Source: Bacillota bacterium (GTDB lineage: Bacteria; Bacillota; Clostridia; Christensenellales; Aristaeellaceae). From it: a stretch of DNA of 48,733 nucleotides. How positions within the stretch are numbered: position 1 is the first letter of the stretch; the number at the start of each line of letters is the position of its first letter. Below are positions 1 to 7,682 of the stretch, one piece after another. Both the position numbers and the translations under genes were made by a program. The notes under the pieces are model-generated. The model searched no databases, was not told where the DNA came from, and was given only the letters and a program-made list of their open reading frames with translations. The DNA lies in the NCBI GenBank assembly GCA_023392515.1, contig JAEVYX010000077.1, forward strand, positions 1 through 48,733. The letters are read 5' to 3'.

Positions 1-9
1 AAAAAGTGC

Positions 10-38
10 TTGATTTTCCATTGCTCCAATGGTATGAT
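10..38 (+). promoter_or_regulatory. Promoter of the first LacI-family gene, with a palindrome in its spacer
   Basis: TTGATT (10-15), a 17-base spacer and TATGAT (33-38) match a housekeeping promoter, and TGG before the -10 makes it an extended -10. The start site would be near 45, so an ATG at 38 cannot be used and the GTG at 71 is favoured. The spacer holds a perfect inverted repeat, CCATTG-CTC-CAATGG (18-32). A repressor bound there would block RNA polymerase, so autoregulation is plausible but inferred. Confidence 0.7.
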
Positions 39-70
39 TGGTTTATAAACCTTTCAAGGAGGAATTCTTC

Positions 71-1084
71 GTGGTAACACTGAAAGATATCGCCCGGGAA
101 GCCAACGTGAGCCTGATGACGGTATCAAATGTTGTCAACGGAAATCTAAGCAAGGTTTCCAAGGAAAAAGCCGAGTTGATACAGTCTATTATCAAAAAAA
201 GAAATTACATTCAAAATTCAAGCGCGCGAAGCTTAGCCAAAGCTAACTCCAGCATTATTGCCATCATGCTGCGAAGCCTTCGTGACGAGAATTCATTAAG
301 TAGCCCGCATAATGCCACGCTCGTCGGTGCAATTATCCAGAATATACAATCTCTTGGATACTATGCGATGGTAAATCTCGTCGAAACGCAAGATGATATC
401 TCCAAGAACCTAAAAACCTGGAATGTTCAAGGTGCTATTTTTCTGGGTATGTTCGACAATGAAATCGAGCAAATATACGCCCTAAGCAATACACCCATGG
501 TGTTTATCGATAGCTATAGCAACATACGGCAGCTCTCAAGTATTGGCATTGATGACTATAAAGGCGCCAGTCTGGCAGCTGAATATCTTGTTCAAAAAGG
601 CCATCGGTCAATTGCTTTTGTAAGCCCTCCCGATTATGACAATGGCGTTATTCAGCATCGTTTATTGGGGTTTTCAGACACCCTTCAAAAATACGGCATT
701 ACGCTGCCGGCCAATCATCGGCTGAAGCTTGAGTCGGATGTGGATCAGCGGTCCGTAAGAAATACCGTTGAGGCCCTGGCCGTAATGCAGGGTGATGTCA
801 CCGCCGCATTTGTAACAAGCGATCAGATGGCTGCCTCGCTGGTCGGCGGCCTATACGCAAGAGGTATACGTGTACCTGACGATTTATCCATCGTAGGCTT
901 TGACAATATGCTAATCAGCACACAGATATCTCCTCATCTGACAACCATCTCCCAAGATTTGATACAAAAAGCCTCTTTAGCCGTTGATATATTGGAACGC
1001 CGTTTGAAAAGCCCATCTGCTCCGGCAGAATCCCGTGTTCTTGATGTACAGTTGATTGAGCGCAATTCAGTTCGCACTTTATAA
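71..1084 (+). CDS. LacI/GalR-family transcriptional regulator
   Basis: A 337-residue cytoplasmic DNA-binding repressor. Residues 1-50 form the LacI helix-turn-helix (TLKDIAREANVSLMTVSNVV), and residues 60-335 are a type-I periplasmic-binding-like ligand domain ending with the family's VPDDLSIVGFDN segment. The start is GTG at 71, because AAGGAGG (56-62) lies eight bases upstream; the ATG at 38 lies inside the promoter. The length is normal for the family. It is convergent with the importer operon that ends at 1296, and the two share a terminator. Its effector and targets cannot be read from the sequence. A sugar ligand is likely, and the adjacent operon is one possible target besides its own promoter. 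Confidence 0.9.
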   Translation: MVTLKDIAREANVSLMTVSNVVNGNLSKVSKEKAELIQSIIKKRNYIQNSSARSLAKANSSIIAIMLRSLRDENSLSSPHNATLVGAIIQNIQSLGYYAMVNLVETQDDISKNLKTWNVQGAIFLGMFDNEIEQIYALSNTPMVFIDSYSNIRQLSSIGIDDYKGASLAAEYLVQKGHRSIAFVSPPDYDNGVIQHRLLGFSDTLQKYGITLPANHRLKLESDVDQRSVRNTVEALAVMQGDVTAAFVTSDQMAASLVGGLYARGIRVPDDLSIVGFDNMLISTQISPHLTTISQDLIQKASLAVDILERRLKSPSAPAESRVLDVQLIERNSVRTL

Positions 1085-1192
1085 ACTCCCTTGCTGCCAA
1101 AGTAAGAACCATTACTATTTAACCAAACAGCATGGCTTACAGCAATCGAGAGGGATGCCGTTGACTTTCAAATGGCATTTCTATATGTACGC

Positions 1193-1246
1193 AAAAAGCC
1201 TTGGAGCTTCCCCTCCTTCTGCACACGGGAAGCCTCAAGGCTTTTT
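1193..1246. terminator. Bidirectional intrinsic terminator
   Basis: AAAAAGCCTTG (1193-1203) pairs with CAAGGCTTTTT (1236-1246), and inside it GCTTCCC (1206-1212) pairs with GGGAAGC (1227-1233). The A-run and T-run on the outer arms give a U-tract in both directions. It therefore fits the ends of both the LacI gene on the plus strand and the oxidoreductase operon on the minus strand. Confidence 0.88.
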
Positions 1247-1295
1247 AAGCAGACATATATAATTTATCCCGGACAACCGCTCTTGTTTCCTTGGG

Positions 1296-3167
1296 TCAAT
1301 AGGCCCGCAGTTCAAAGATGGTAATTTCTTTTGCTCCGTTGGTGGCAAGGCAGCGTATCTCAACCCGGTCGCAGGCAGTTTCATCAAAGTCCAATACGTT
1401 CAGGCGCTGATGGTTGTCCCGTACCTGGATTGTACGAACAACCTCGCCATCCTTTTTCAGCACCACATCATAGTCTTTCAAAAGCTCCGCCGGAACACCG
1501 GGACGCTGCTGTTTTTGACGATTGGGGCTCATGGTGACCCTGATGGGATAATGGAAATCAGAGTGGAAGGTGAGCCGCAGTTGGCGCAGGGATTGGGCCT
1601 TGGAGAAAGTCATATTCAATGTTTCTCCCGCATCGCTCATTCCATCGGATACCCAGGCGTTGGACTCCTCCCCAAGGCGGCGCGAAATGCCGTTTACCAC
1701 CTTGGAAGGCTCGCATCCCTCCTTGTGGGACGTGGCGGTGAAAGACGCCTTTTTTGCAAGGTCCCGAGGATCATCATTGATTATCCCTGGCAAGAAGCCG
1801 TCATCCTTAAGAATAGCCTGCTGCAATTCCTTCATGCGAGGCATAAGCTCCCGGGGATTAACACCATACTTTGTGCACAAGGATGCTGCAATGCCCACTG
1901 CCTGGCCGCCAATCGCGCAGCAGCCGATAATACGGGTGCTGGCCATAGCCAGCTTGCTGGCGCTGATATTCCGCCCCGCCATCATGAGGTTTTTGATGTT
2001 TTTGGAATAGTAGGACCTGTATGGAATCGTGTATACGCCACTGTAAAAGTTGCAGTCGGAGGGCAGCTTGTCAATATCAAGCAGGCCGTTGGCTGCATGC
2101 AAATCTACACACCAGCCGCCATAGGCCACAGCGTCCTCAAAAATACGATGATCCAAAATATCGCACTCTGTCAGCATGTAATCGCCTGACAGGCGGCGGC
2201 TTTCCCGCATCCCCGGCAGTGCGCCGACCCATTCCAGCTGAAAGTTTTCGGCACCGTGATGATGCATATTTTCCTTGTTGTTTTTTATATGATCCCAGAT
2301 GCCATAGGCGTAAGCCATCAGATCATCCCGTATTTTTTCGTAATCAGGAATGATGTCGTCTCCGTCGCCCATCAATTCCAGCCACCAATAGCCATAATCA
2401 ATACAGGCGCTGCTGGTCATGGAAGTACGGCGGTATTCCTCGGGGTCGGGGGAGTCACTCACATCGATCTTATCCCGCATCTCTACGCAGTGGATGCGTT
2501 TGGCCAGCTGTGCCTCCGTGAGATGCTTGGCAAAGAAGGGCGGCGTGAAGGATACAGGATGCCCCATATTGACAGCCTTCAAAAGAATAGTGTTGCCCAT
2601 TCTATGGTTGTTAGGCGTTTGGGGGGCATGGGGTTCATGAAACTCGCCATAAGCCTCGCTGCCTTGGCGGAATTCCGCACCGGCATAATAGCCCAGGGTA
2701 CCGTTGCCCGTGCAATCGATAAACACATTTGCGAGAAAACGATAACGCATTTCAGTAGTTTCCTGCACGCAAAGGATGGCAGTAATCATGTCATCCTCGG
2801 TATCACAATCGTACATGCACGTGTTGTAATAAACGGTCAGATTTTTTTCCTTAAGAGCGGCCTCAAAAAGCACCATATCCCATGTGGAATAGCTGAAATT
2901 TTCGTTCCGGCTCTTATTTTCCAGCATCAATTCATACAACAGTCCGGATTCTGCGTAATCGGGCTGCTTTAGGCTCTGGTCAGCGCCGGAGATATGAACC
3001 CGGATCTCGCTGGAGGCATTGCCTCCAAGTACAGGCCGGGCATGGATCAGAGCAACTTTTGTGCCATGCCTGGCAGCGGAAATGGCCGCGCACAATCCAG
3101 CCATCCCCCCGCCCACAATCACCGCATCATACCGGTGTTCCTGAAACCTTTCCAAAACCCTTTTCAT
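1296..3167 (-). CDS. FAD-dependent oxidoreductase (FAD_oxidored, PF12831-like) with discoidin-like C-terminal domain
   Basis: A 623-residue flavoprotein without signal peptide or membrane segment, so cytoplasmic. The N-terminus has the dinucleotide-binding motif VIVGGGMAGLCAA (about 16-28). It is followed by the family landmarks SSEIRVHI, DCTGNGTLGYYAGAEF, GMRESRRL and the C-terminal FAD segment AGRNISASKLAMASTRIIG. From about residue 495 the fold appears to change to a beta-rich domain with VVNGISRR and a terminal EITIFELRAY, which resembles an F5/8-type C (discoidin) carbohydrate-binding module. This tail assignment is by eye. The start at 3167 has GGAGG four bases upstream; an ATG at 3182 overlaps that site. 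It is the last gene of the importer operon, 18 bases after the TIM-barrel gene. Oxidation of a sugar or glycoside hydroxyl is a reasonable inference, but the substrate is unknown. Confidence 0.85.
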   Translation of the reverse strand: MKRVLERFQEHRYDAVIVGGGMAGLCAAISAARHGTKVALIHARPVLGGNASSEIRVHISGADQSLKQPDYAESGLLYELMLENKSRNENFSYSTWDMVLFEAALKEKNLTVYYNTCMYDCDTEDDMITAILCVQETTEMRYRFLANVFIDCTGNGTLGYYAGAEFRQGSEAYGEFHEPHAPQTPNNHRMGNTILLKAVNMGHPVSFTPPFFAKHLTEAQLAKRIHCVEMRDKIDVSDSPDPEEYRRTSMTSSACIDYGYWWLELMGDGDDIIPDYEKIRDDLMAYAYGIWDHIKNNKENMHHHGAENFQLEWVGALPGMRESRRLSGDYMLTECDILDHRIFEDAVAYGGWCVDLHAANGLLDIDKLPSDCNFYSGVYTIPYRSYYSKNIKNLMMAGRNISASKLAMASTRIIGCCAIGGQAVGIAASLCTKYGVNPRELMPRMKELQQAILKDDGFLPGIINDDPRDLAKKASFTATSHKEGCEPSKVVNGISRRLGEESNAWVSDGMSDAGETLNMTFSKAQSLRQLRLTFHSDFHYPIRVTMSPNRQKQQRPGVPAELLKDYDVVLKKDGEVVRTIQVRDNHQRLNVLDFDETACDRVEIRCLATNGAKEITIFELRAY

Positions 3168-3185
3168 AAGTCCTCCGCACATGCG

Positions 3186-4064
3186 TTATTTAACAAGGGA
3201 CAGTAAATATTGGCCTACCTGATATGAATATTTGGCGGTCATGTCCTTTAAGGCATCCGGCATCTTTTCATTGATGCGGATCTCATAAATGAGATCCCCC
3301 TCACAACCCGTTTCATAAAAAGCATGCATGACCTGTTCCCAGGGGATATTGCCCTGAAAGGGCATCATGTGCAGATCGTTCTGCCCATAGTTGTCGTCGA
3401 TATGCAGGGCCTTGATTCGCTTGCCCAAGCGGTAAATGGCAGGCACCTGATCGTCATACTGCCGGTTGGCGTGGCCTACGTCCCAGCAAAGGCCCACCAG
3501 CGGATGGCGGAAGGAGTCCATCAATATTTCCAATTCACGGGCCGTGGTGCCAAAGCGCCGCCGCCCCTGGATATCGCACATGTTTTCAAAGGCTACGCCT
3601 ACATTTAGCTTTGTTGCAAGTTCCACTTCGGGGCCAAACACCTGATGGTTATAGGCAATATTCTCCTCCTCCATATATTCGGAGGCTCCAACGGCGGTGA
3701 CGGGATGGAGCACCGCCCACTTTACGCCCAGCATGGCGCTGATTTCGATGGCCCGCAAGGCCATCGCTTGAAAAAATTCTTTATCTTCCGCGGTATTGAA
3801 AGCACCTTCCCGGCCGGACCGGTAGGGGGGATGGGATTGGGAAAACACGATGCCCAGCTTTTCGGCTTCGTTGCGGATCATATCTATCTGTTCCCGCCAG
3901 TCATCCCCATGAAGCTCCGTCTTTTTGCGGGGCAGGGCGCACATGTTGAAATCCAACACCCGAAAACCGGCATCCCGGCACCGCTTCAGCGATTCCAAAT
4001 AGCTGACATGAACATCTGTTTCCCGCCGCTCCCGGAAAAGGGTGGTCATCGTTCCCAAACGCAT
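3186..4064 (-). CDS. Sugar phosphate isomerase/epimerase family TIM-barrel protein (AP_endonuc_2)
   Basis: A 292-residue xylose-isomerase-like TIM barrel. The usual metal-binding set is visible: E160 (VAFENM), D195 and H198 (CWDVGHAN), H221 (ALHIDDN) and E261 (YEIRINE). These proteins isomerise or epimerise sugars, and some members cleave 3-keto-glycosides or C-glycosides. The ATG at 4064 has AGGTG seven bases upstream; a TTG at 4070 is the alternative. The gene lies between the binding protein and the FAD oxidoreductase in one operon, so it probably acts on the same imported sugar. A keto-sugar made by the flavoprotein is an attractive substrate, but that is inference. Confidence 0.85.
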   Translation of the reverse strand: MRLGTMTTLFRERRETDVHVSYLESLKRCRDAGFRVLDFNMCALPRKKTELHGDDWREQIDMIRNEAEKLGIVFSQSHPPYRSGREGAFNTAEDKEFFQAMALRAIEISAMLGVKWAVLHPVTAVGASEYMEEENIAYNHQVFGPEVELATKLNVGVAFENMCDIQGRRRFGTTARELEILMDSFRHPLVGLCWDVGHANRQYDDQVPAIYRLGKRIKALHIDDNYGQNDLHMMPFQGNIPWEQVMHAFYETGCEGDLIYEIRINEKMPDALKDMTAKYSYQVGQYLLSLVK

Positions 4065-4102
4065 ATGCAATCACCTGTGTTTCTTTGTGATTTCGAGGGA
4101 AG

Positions 4103-4187
4103 CCGGGCGGGTATCCAGCGGATCCCGCCCGGAGAATATTGGACATTCTCCTAAAGGGGGAGTCCTTTCCCAAAGGAGGCTCCCCCT
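4103..4187 (-). other. Two strong intercistronic stem-loops downstream of the binding-protein gene
   Basis: Read on the minus strand, the first hairpin (4187-4153) pairs AGGGGGAG with CTCCCCCT. The second (4132-4103) pairs CCGGGCGGG with CCCGCCCGG and has an inner ATCC/GGAT stem. Neither has a good U-tract. They probably protect the binding-protein mRNA from 3' decay or cause partial termination, so that the binding protein is made in excess of the downstream enzymes. Confidence 0.7.
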
Positions 4188-4212
4188 GGATGTAATTCAA
4201 CAGGAAAAAGGG

Positions 4213-5556
4213 TTATTGGTTCTGGTCGATCCAGTCCTGCAAAAACTCTGTAGCCTGTTCATCAATGCGCTGGATGGTATCTTCTTTAGACTGGCCTTGG
4301 GCAAAAGCCACCAGTTCATTGGACACCATGGTATCCATTTCATTCAAGCCCGGCACCCAGGGCTCCAGGTAGTCGGGGTAGGCTTCGGAATTCTCGGAAA
4401 CGGTTTTCAGAATCTGCCACTGGGGATTGCTTTCCATCAATGCCTTTACCTCAGGCAGATCATAGGCAAGCTTGTTCACAGGATAATAACCGGTACCCAT
4501 CATCCACTTGGCAGAGACTTCAGGGGTGGAGAAGTATTTAATGAAATCCCAAGCGCCCTCGGAGGTTCCTTTGCCGTTGTCGAACATGTACAGGCCGGAA
4601 CCGCCCAAGCCTGTACCGGTGGTGCTGTTTTCATCCACACGGCAAAGCGGGGCTACGCCGAACTCGAAGCCGGCTTCCTTGGATTTGTCGATCATAGAGG
4701 CCAAACCGGAGGAAGAAGCTGCAATAATGGAATACATGCCGGCCACAAATTCATCATTGGGGCTCATGTCGTCAGCTTCCACACCGCCGGTTGCAAGCAC
4801 TTTCTGCCATTCATCCATGAAATGGTCCAGAGAGCCATCCTTGGTCATGGAAATCTGGGTGGGGGTGCCGGTATGCCCGTTCATGTTGTCAAAGGCATAC
4901 ATTCCTTCCCCCTGCATGGGGATCAGGGAACCCAACAGGAAAAAGCGCATTCTCACGCCAAAGCCGAAGCGGTCGATTTTATCGCCCTGCTTCACGGTGA
5001 GCTTGCCAACAACATCAGCCAGTTCCGCAAAGGTCTTGGGGAAGGCTTCAGGATCAAGGCCCACCTCATTGAAGTGGTTCTTGTTATAGTACATAATGAC
5101 GGAGGAGTTGGCAAAGGGGAAGCCCAGAAGCTTTCCTTCATAGGAGGCATATTGCAAAGAGGACGCGGCGATGTTGGCAAGATCCAGGCCCTCCGGATCC
5201 TTTTCCAGCATATCTGCGATAGGAATCAGGTATTCGTTGTCCTTCATTTCAAAGCAGCCCCGGGCGCTGATCTGATATAGGTCAGGCAATTCAGCGTTGC
5301 TGCCGGTAGCGGTGATGGCTGTCAGCTTTACGGAAGACTCCTGATATGCCCCAGCGAACAGCGAGGTGACTTTGTATCCGTTTTGTGCACCTTGGGTAGC
5401 ATTGTAGTCCGCTACGATTTCGTCCAGCACCGTGGCAGCGTTGCCGCTCATGGAGTGCCAGAACAACACTTCCTTGGGCTCGTCGGCCAAGGCGGGAACA
5501 GCCGCCAGGGTGGCCATAAGGCAGACAAACAGAACCAGAGAAAGAACCTTTTTCAT
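4213..5556 (-). CDS. Sugar ABC transporter substrate-binding protein, UgpB-like (family 1)
   Basis: A 447-residue secreted solute-binding protein. The signal peptide (about 1-24, MKKVLSLVLFVCLMATLAAV followed by PALA) ends at a signal-peptidase-I site before DEPKE. No lipobox cysteine is present, which is unusual for a Gram-positive binding protein. The mature start EVLFWHSMSG resembles the FWHSMEG of UgpB, the glycerol-3-phosphate and glycerophosphodiester binder, and VIMYYNKNHF is a further family landmark. Substrate specificity cannot be assigned from this alone. The ATG at 5556 has AAGGAGG a few bases upstream; in-frame upstream codons would disrupt the signal peptide. It is the third gene of the operon, after both permeases, and is followed by two strong stem-loops. 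Confidence 0.9.
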   Translation of the reverse strand: MKKVLSLVLFVCLMATLAAVPALADEPKEVLFWHSMSGNAATVLDEIVADYNATQGAQNGYKVTSLFAGAYQESSVKLTAITATGSNAELPDLYQISARGCFEMKDNEYLIPIADMLEKDPEGLDLANIAASSLQYASYEGKLLGFPFANSSVIMYYNKNHFNEVGLDPEAFPKTFAELADVVGKLTVKQGDKIDRFGFGVRMRFFLLGSLIPMQGEGMYAFDNMNGHTGTPTQISMTKDGSLDHFMDEWQKVLATGGVEADDMSPNDEFVAGMYSIIAASSSGLASMIDKSKEAGFEFGVAPLCRVDENSTTGTGLGGSGLYMFDNGKGTSEGAWDFIKYFSTPEVSAKWMMGTGYYPVNKLAYDLPEVKALMESNPQWQILKTVSENSEAYPDYLEPWVPGLNEMDTMVSNELVAFAQGQSKEDTIQRIDEQATEFLQDWIDQNQ

Positions 5557-5609
5557 GGGATGATCCTCCTTTTTATGTGATGGGCGCATCCGCAGCCCAT
5601 GCAAACACA

Positions 5610-6437
5610 TTAACCTTTTACGGCACCGGAAGAGATGCCTTGAACGATGCTGCGCTGAGAGATGGCAAAGATCACTATGGCAGGCAAAAGGGACAGCGTT
5701 ACGGCCGCGAACACCGGACCCTTCACAGGCGCGTCAGGGTTTGAAAGAAGCGAGATGCCCACCTGGACAGTGCGCATGGCGTCGTCGTTGGTTACCAGCA
5801 GCGGCCACAGGTAAGCGTTCCAAACATGGATGAAGGACGATATCCCCAGAGATGTGAATACCGGCACCGAAATGGGAATGCATATCTTCAAGTAAAATTT
5901 CAGGTCTGTACAGCCGTCCAGGAAGGCAGCCTCCCGAAGGGATTTTGACACCGTCTTGAAGCTCTGCCGCAGCATGAATACCTGTGTGGCGGAAACGAAG
6001 TAGACGGCCATCACCCCCAGGTACGTATCGATCAATCCCAGGCGGTTAATGGTGAGGTAGTTGGAAATGAGCAGTGCCTCCGGCGGAATCATCATGGTGC
6101 CAATGACATAAAAGAACAGAAAATTCTTCCCCTTAAATGACATAAAGGCGAAGGCATAAGCGGCCATGGAGGAAAGAACGAGGCGCACCAGCGTCACCGT
6201 AACCGCGATGAACAGGGAATTGAGCATATGTCTTGGCACCATGGAGTGGAAGATGACTTCCGTGAAATTCTCCAAATAGAAAAAGGAATCGGGCAATAGC
6301 TGGGGCGGATACATATCAATGGCGCCGTCGGTTTTAAAGGCGCTCATAAAGCCATGAAAGATAGGAAAAATGATTAGCAGCCCCAACGCAAAAGCGAAAA
6401 ACACATGCAGGAAGGTTTTTTGTGCAGATGTTTTCAT
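5610..6437 (-). CDS. Carbohydrate ABC transporter permease, MalG/UgpE type
   Basis: A 275-residue inner-membrane permease with about six hydrophobic segments and a short cytoplasmic N-terminus. The ATPase-contacting EAA loop is visible as REAAFLDGCTDLKFYLKICI (about residues 180-200). It would form the translocation pore with the permease encoded just upstream. Its ATG overlaps the upstream stop codon (ATGA), which points to translational coupling. No ATPase gene belongs to this operon, so an ATPase made elsewhere must power it. Confidence 0.92.
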   Translation of the reverse strand: MKTSAQKTFLHVFFAFALGLLIIFPIFHGFMSAFKTDGAIDMYPPQLLPDSFFYLENFTEVIFHSMVPRHMLNSLFIAVTVTLVRLVLSSMAAYAFAFMSFKGKNFLFFYVIGTMMIPPEALLISNYLTINRLGLIDTYLGVMAVYFVSATQVFMLRQSFKTVSKSLREAAFLDGCTDLKFYLKICIPISVPVFTSLGISSFIHVWNAYLWPLLVTNDDAMRTVQVGISLLSNPDAPVKGPVFAAVTLSLLPAIVIFAISQRSIVQGISSGAVKG

Positions 6438-7381
6438 TCGTACACGACCCCCTTCTTTTCATACAGGAAATTACTCAGCAAAAAGAAGAAGGTAATAAAG
6501 AAGGCACATATGCTGGCGGTGGAACCCAAAGCGTAGTTGGAGTTATTAAAGCCAGAATTGTAGATGTAGTAGATCAGCGTCACCGTGGAGTTTTGCGGAT
6601 CTCCCCGGGTTAAGAGCATTACAGGGCCGGACATCATCAGCCCCGCGATCATCTGGGTGCAGATCACAAAAAAGATGGTGGGGGATATGGTGGGGATCAT
6701 GATGCGGAACACTTTGTGCCAGTATCCGGCCCCTTCCAGGTCTGCAGATTCCAGCAGCTCCTGGGGTACATTTCTTAGCGCCGCCAGAAGCAGCATAAAG
6801 TTAAAGCCCAAGTGAATCCACACCTGAATCAGTGTCAGGGCAGGCAATGTCCAGGTCTTGTCATTGAGCCAGTTGATGTTGGTCATATTGGCATATACAC
6901 CAAGCTGGGTTAGAATATAGTTGATAACACCGCTCTTGCGCTTGAATAATTCCTTGAATACCATGGAACAGGCTGCCATGGACATGGCCATGGGCATGGC
7001 AAACAATGTCTGGTATGCGTTGGAACCAGGTTTTTTCTGCCGGGCTACCAAAGCCAGGCATAAGGGGATCAATACCGCCAAGGGCAGATACATGGCCGCG
7101 AAGCGGAATGTAACCATCAGCGAATTTTGAAAGGCGGAGCGGGATAACAGGTTTATGTAGTTATTGAGTCCGTTGAAGGCGGTTATCTGTGCCCGGTTAT
7201 TTACCTTGCAAAGACTCATAACGAAAGTGTTTACAAACGGATAATAGGAAAAAGCCGTGGCCAGCAGAAAAATAGGCAATACAAAAAGATAGGGCTTCAA
7301 CGTCCTGGTCAGCCTTTCCCAGGGCGTCAGGCCTAGGTGCGACTTGGACATGCCGATGGCATCCGGGCGTCCCATGGTCAT
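6434..7381 (-). CDS. Carbohydrate ABC transporter permease, MalF/UgpA type
   Basis: A 315-residue membrane protein with about six transmembrane segments, starting with the helix after TLKPYLFVLPIF. The EAA-type loop reads LLESADLEGAGYWHKVFRIM, with E-S-A in place of E-A-A. It is the first gene of the operon and partners the MalG-type permease, with which it overlaps by four bases. The ATG at 7381 has AGGAAGTG eight bases upstream. Transcription should start about 70 bases upstream, near 7452. Confidence 0.92.
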   Translation of the reverse strand: MTMGRPDAIGMSKSHLGLTPWERLTRTLKPYLFVLPIFLLATAFSYYPFVNTFVMSLCKVNNRAQITAFNGLNNYINLLSRSAFQNSLMVTFRFAAMYLPLAVLIPLCLALVARQKKPGSNAYQTLFAMPMAMSMAACSMVFKELFKRKSGVINYILTQLGVYANMTNINWLNDKTWTLPALTLIQVWIHLGFNFMLLLAALRNVPQELLESADLEGAGYWHKVFRIMIPTISPTIFFVICTQMIAGLMMSGPVMLLTRGDPQNSTVTLIYYIYNSGFNNSNYALGSTASICAFFITFFFLLSNFLYEKKGVVYE

Positions 7382-7458
7382 GATGCTTTCACTTCCTAAA
7401 TGACTTTTCTCGCCTCCGGCCTATAGCATACACTGCCAATGCCGCTTTTGATAACCGC

Positions 7459-7487
7459 ATTGTATCACGAATATTATAACGTGTCAA
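7459..7487 (-). promoter_or_regulatory. Promoter of importer operon 1
   Basis: On the minus strand TTGACA (7487-7482) is followed by 17 bases and TACAAT (7464-7459). This is a near-perfect housekeeping promoter with a start site near 7452. An imperfect inverted repeat covers the -10, so strong repression control is likely. Confidence 0.8.
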
Positions 7488-7633
7488 TTTATTTATTGCG
7501 GCATATGGTCGCACGCTCTCCATATAATTAACAAATTTCTATCATTTTGGCAAAATATAAAATAACACGTTTCAAAAATAAAGAAAAAGCGATCTCAAAA
7601 TGTGAATAAAAAGGGGAAATTCAAAACCGCTCA

Positions 7634-7661
7634 TTGATTTTTTACATTTTTCAGTTATACT
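7634..7661 (+). promoter_or_regulatory. Promoter of the LacI-SBP fusion gene
   Basis: TTGATT (7634-7639), a 16-base spacer and TATACT (7656-7661) give a start near 7668. That leaves only about 15 leader bases before the ATG at 7683, enough for the GAGGTG ribosome site. Confidence 0.6.
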
Positions 7662-7682
7662 GGAATGTATGAGGTGAAGGTG

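Larger units (their letters stand above)
7382..7682. other. Divergent regulatory region between importer operon 1 and the LacI-SBP fusion gene
   Basis: This 301-base AT-rich stretch holds two divergent promoters, described separately, and no gene. Two operator-like symmetries are visible. TGATA-N9-TATCA (7449-7467) overlaps the -10 of the minus-strand promoter. The perfect palindrome ATTTTG-G-CAAAAT (7544-7556) lies between the two promoters. Binding of the LacI-SBP fusion at either is inferred from position only. Confidence 0.6.

Noticed and set aside
38..70. ATG at 38 as the start of the first LacI regulator
   Set aside because: It lies inside the -10 element, before the probable transcription start, and the GTG at 71 has an AAGGAGG site at the right distance.
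4042..5280. A long open reading frame (412 codons) on the plus strand, opposite the first binding-protein gene
   Set aside because: It has no ribosome site and no recognisable domain, and it mirrors the codon pattern of the binding-protein gene on the other strand, which has a signal peptide and family motifs.
4213..5556. Lipoprotein anchoring of the solute-binding proteins
   Set aside because: None of the three binding proteins has a cysteine at a lipobox position; all have signal-peptidase-I-like sites (ALA, MAQ, LAQ).
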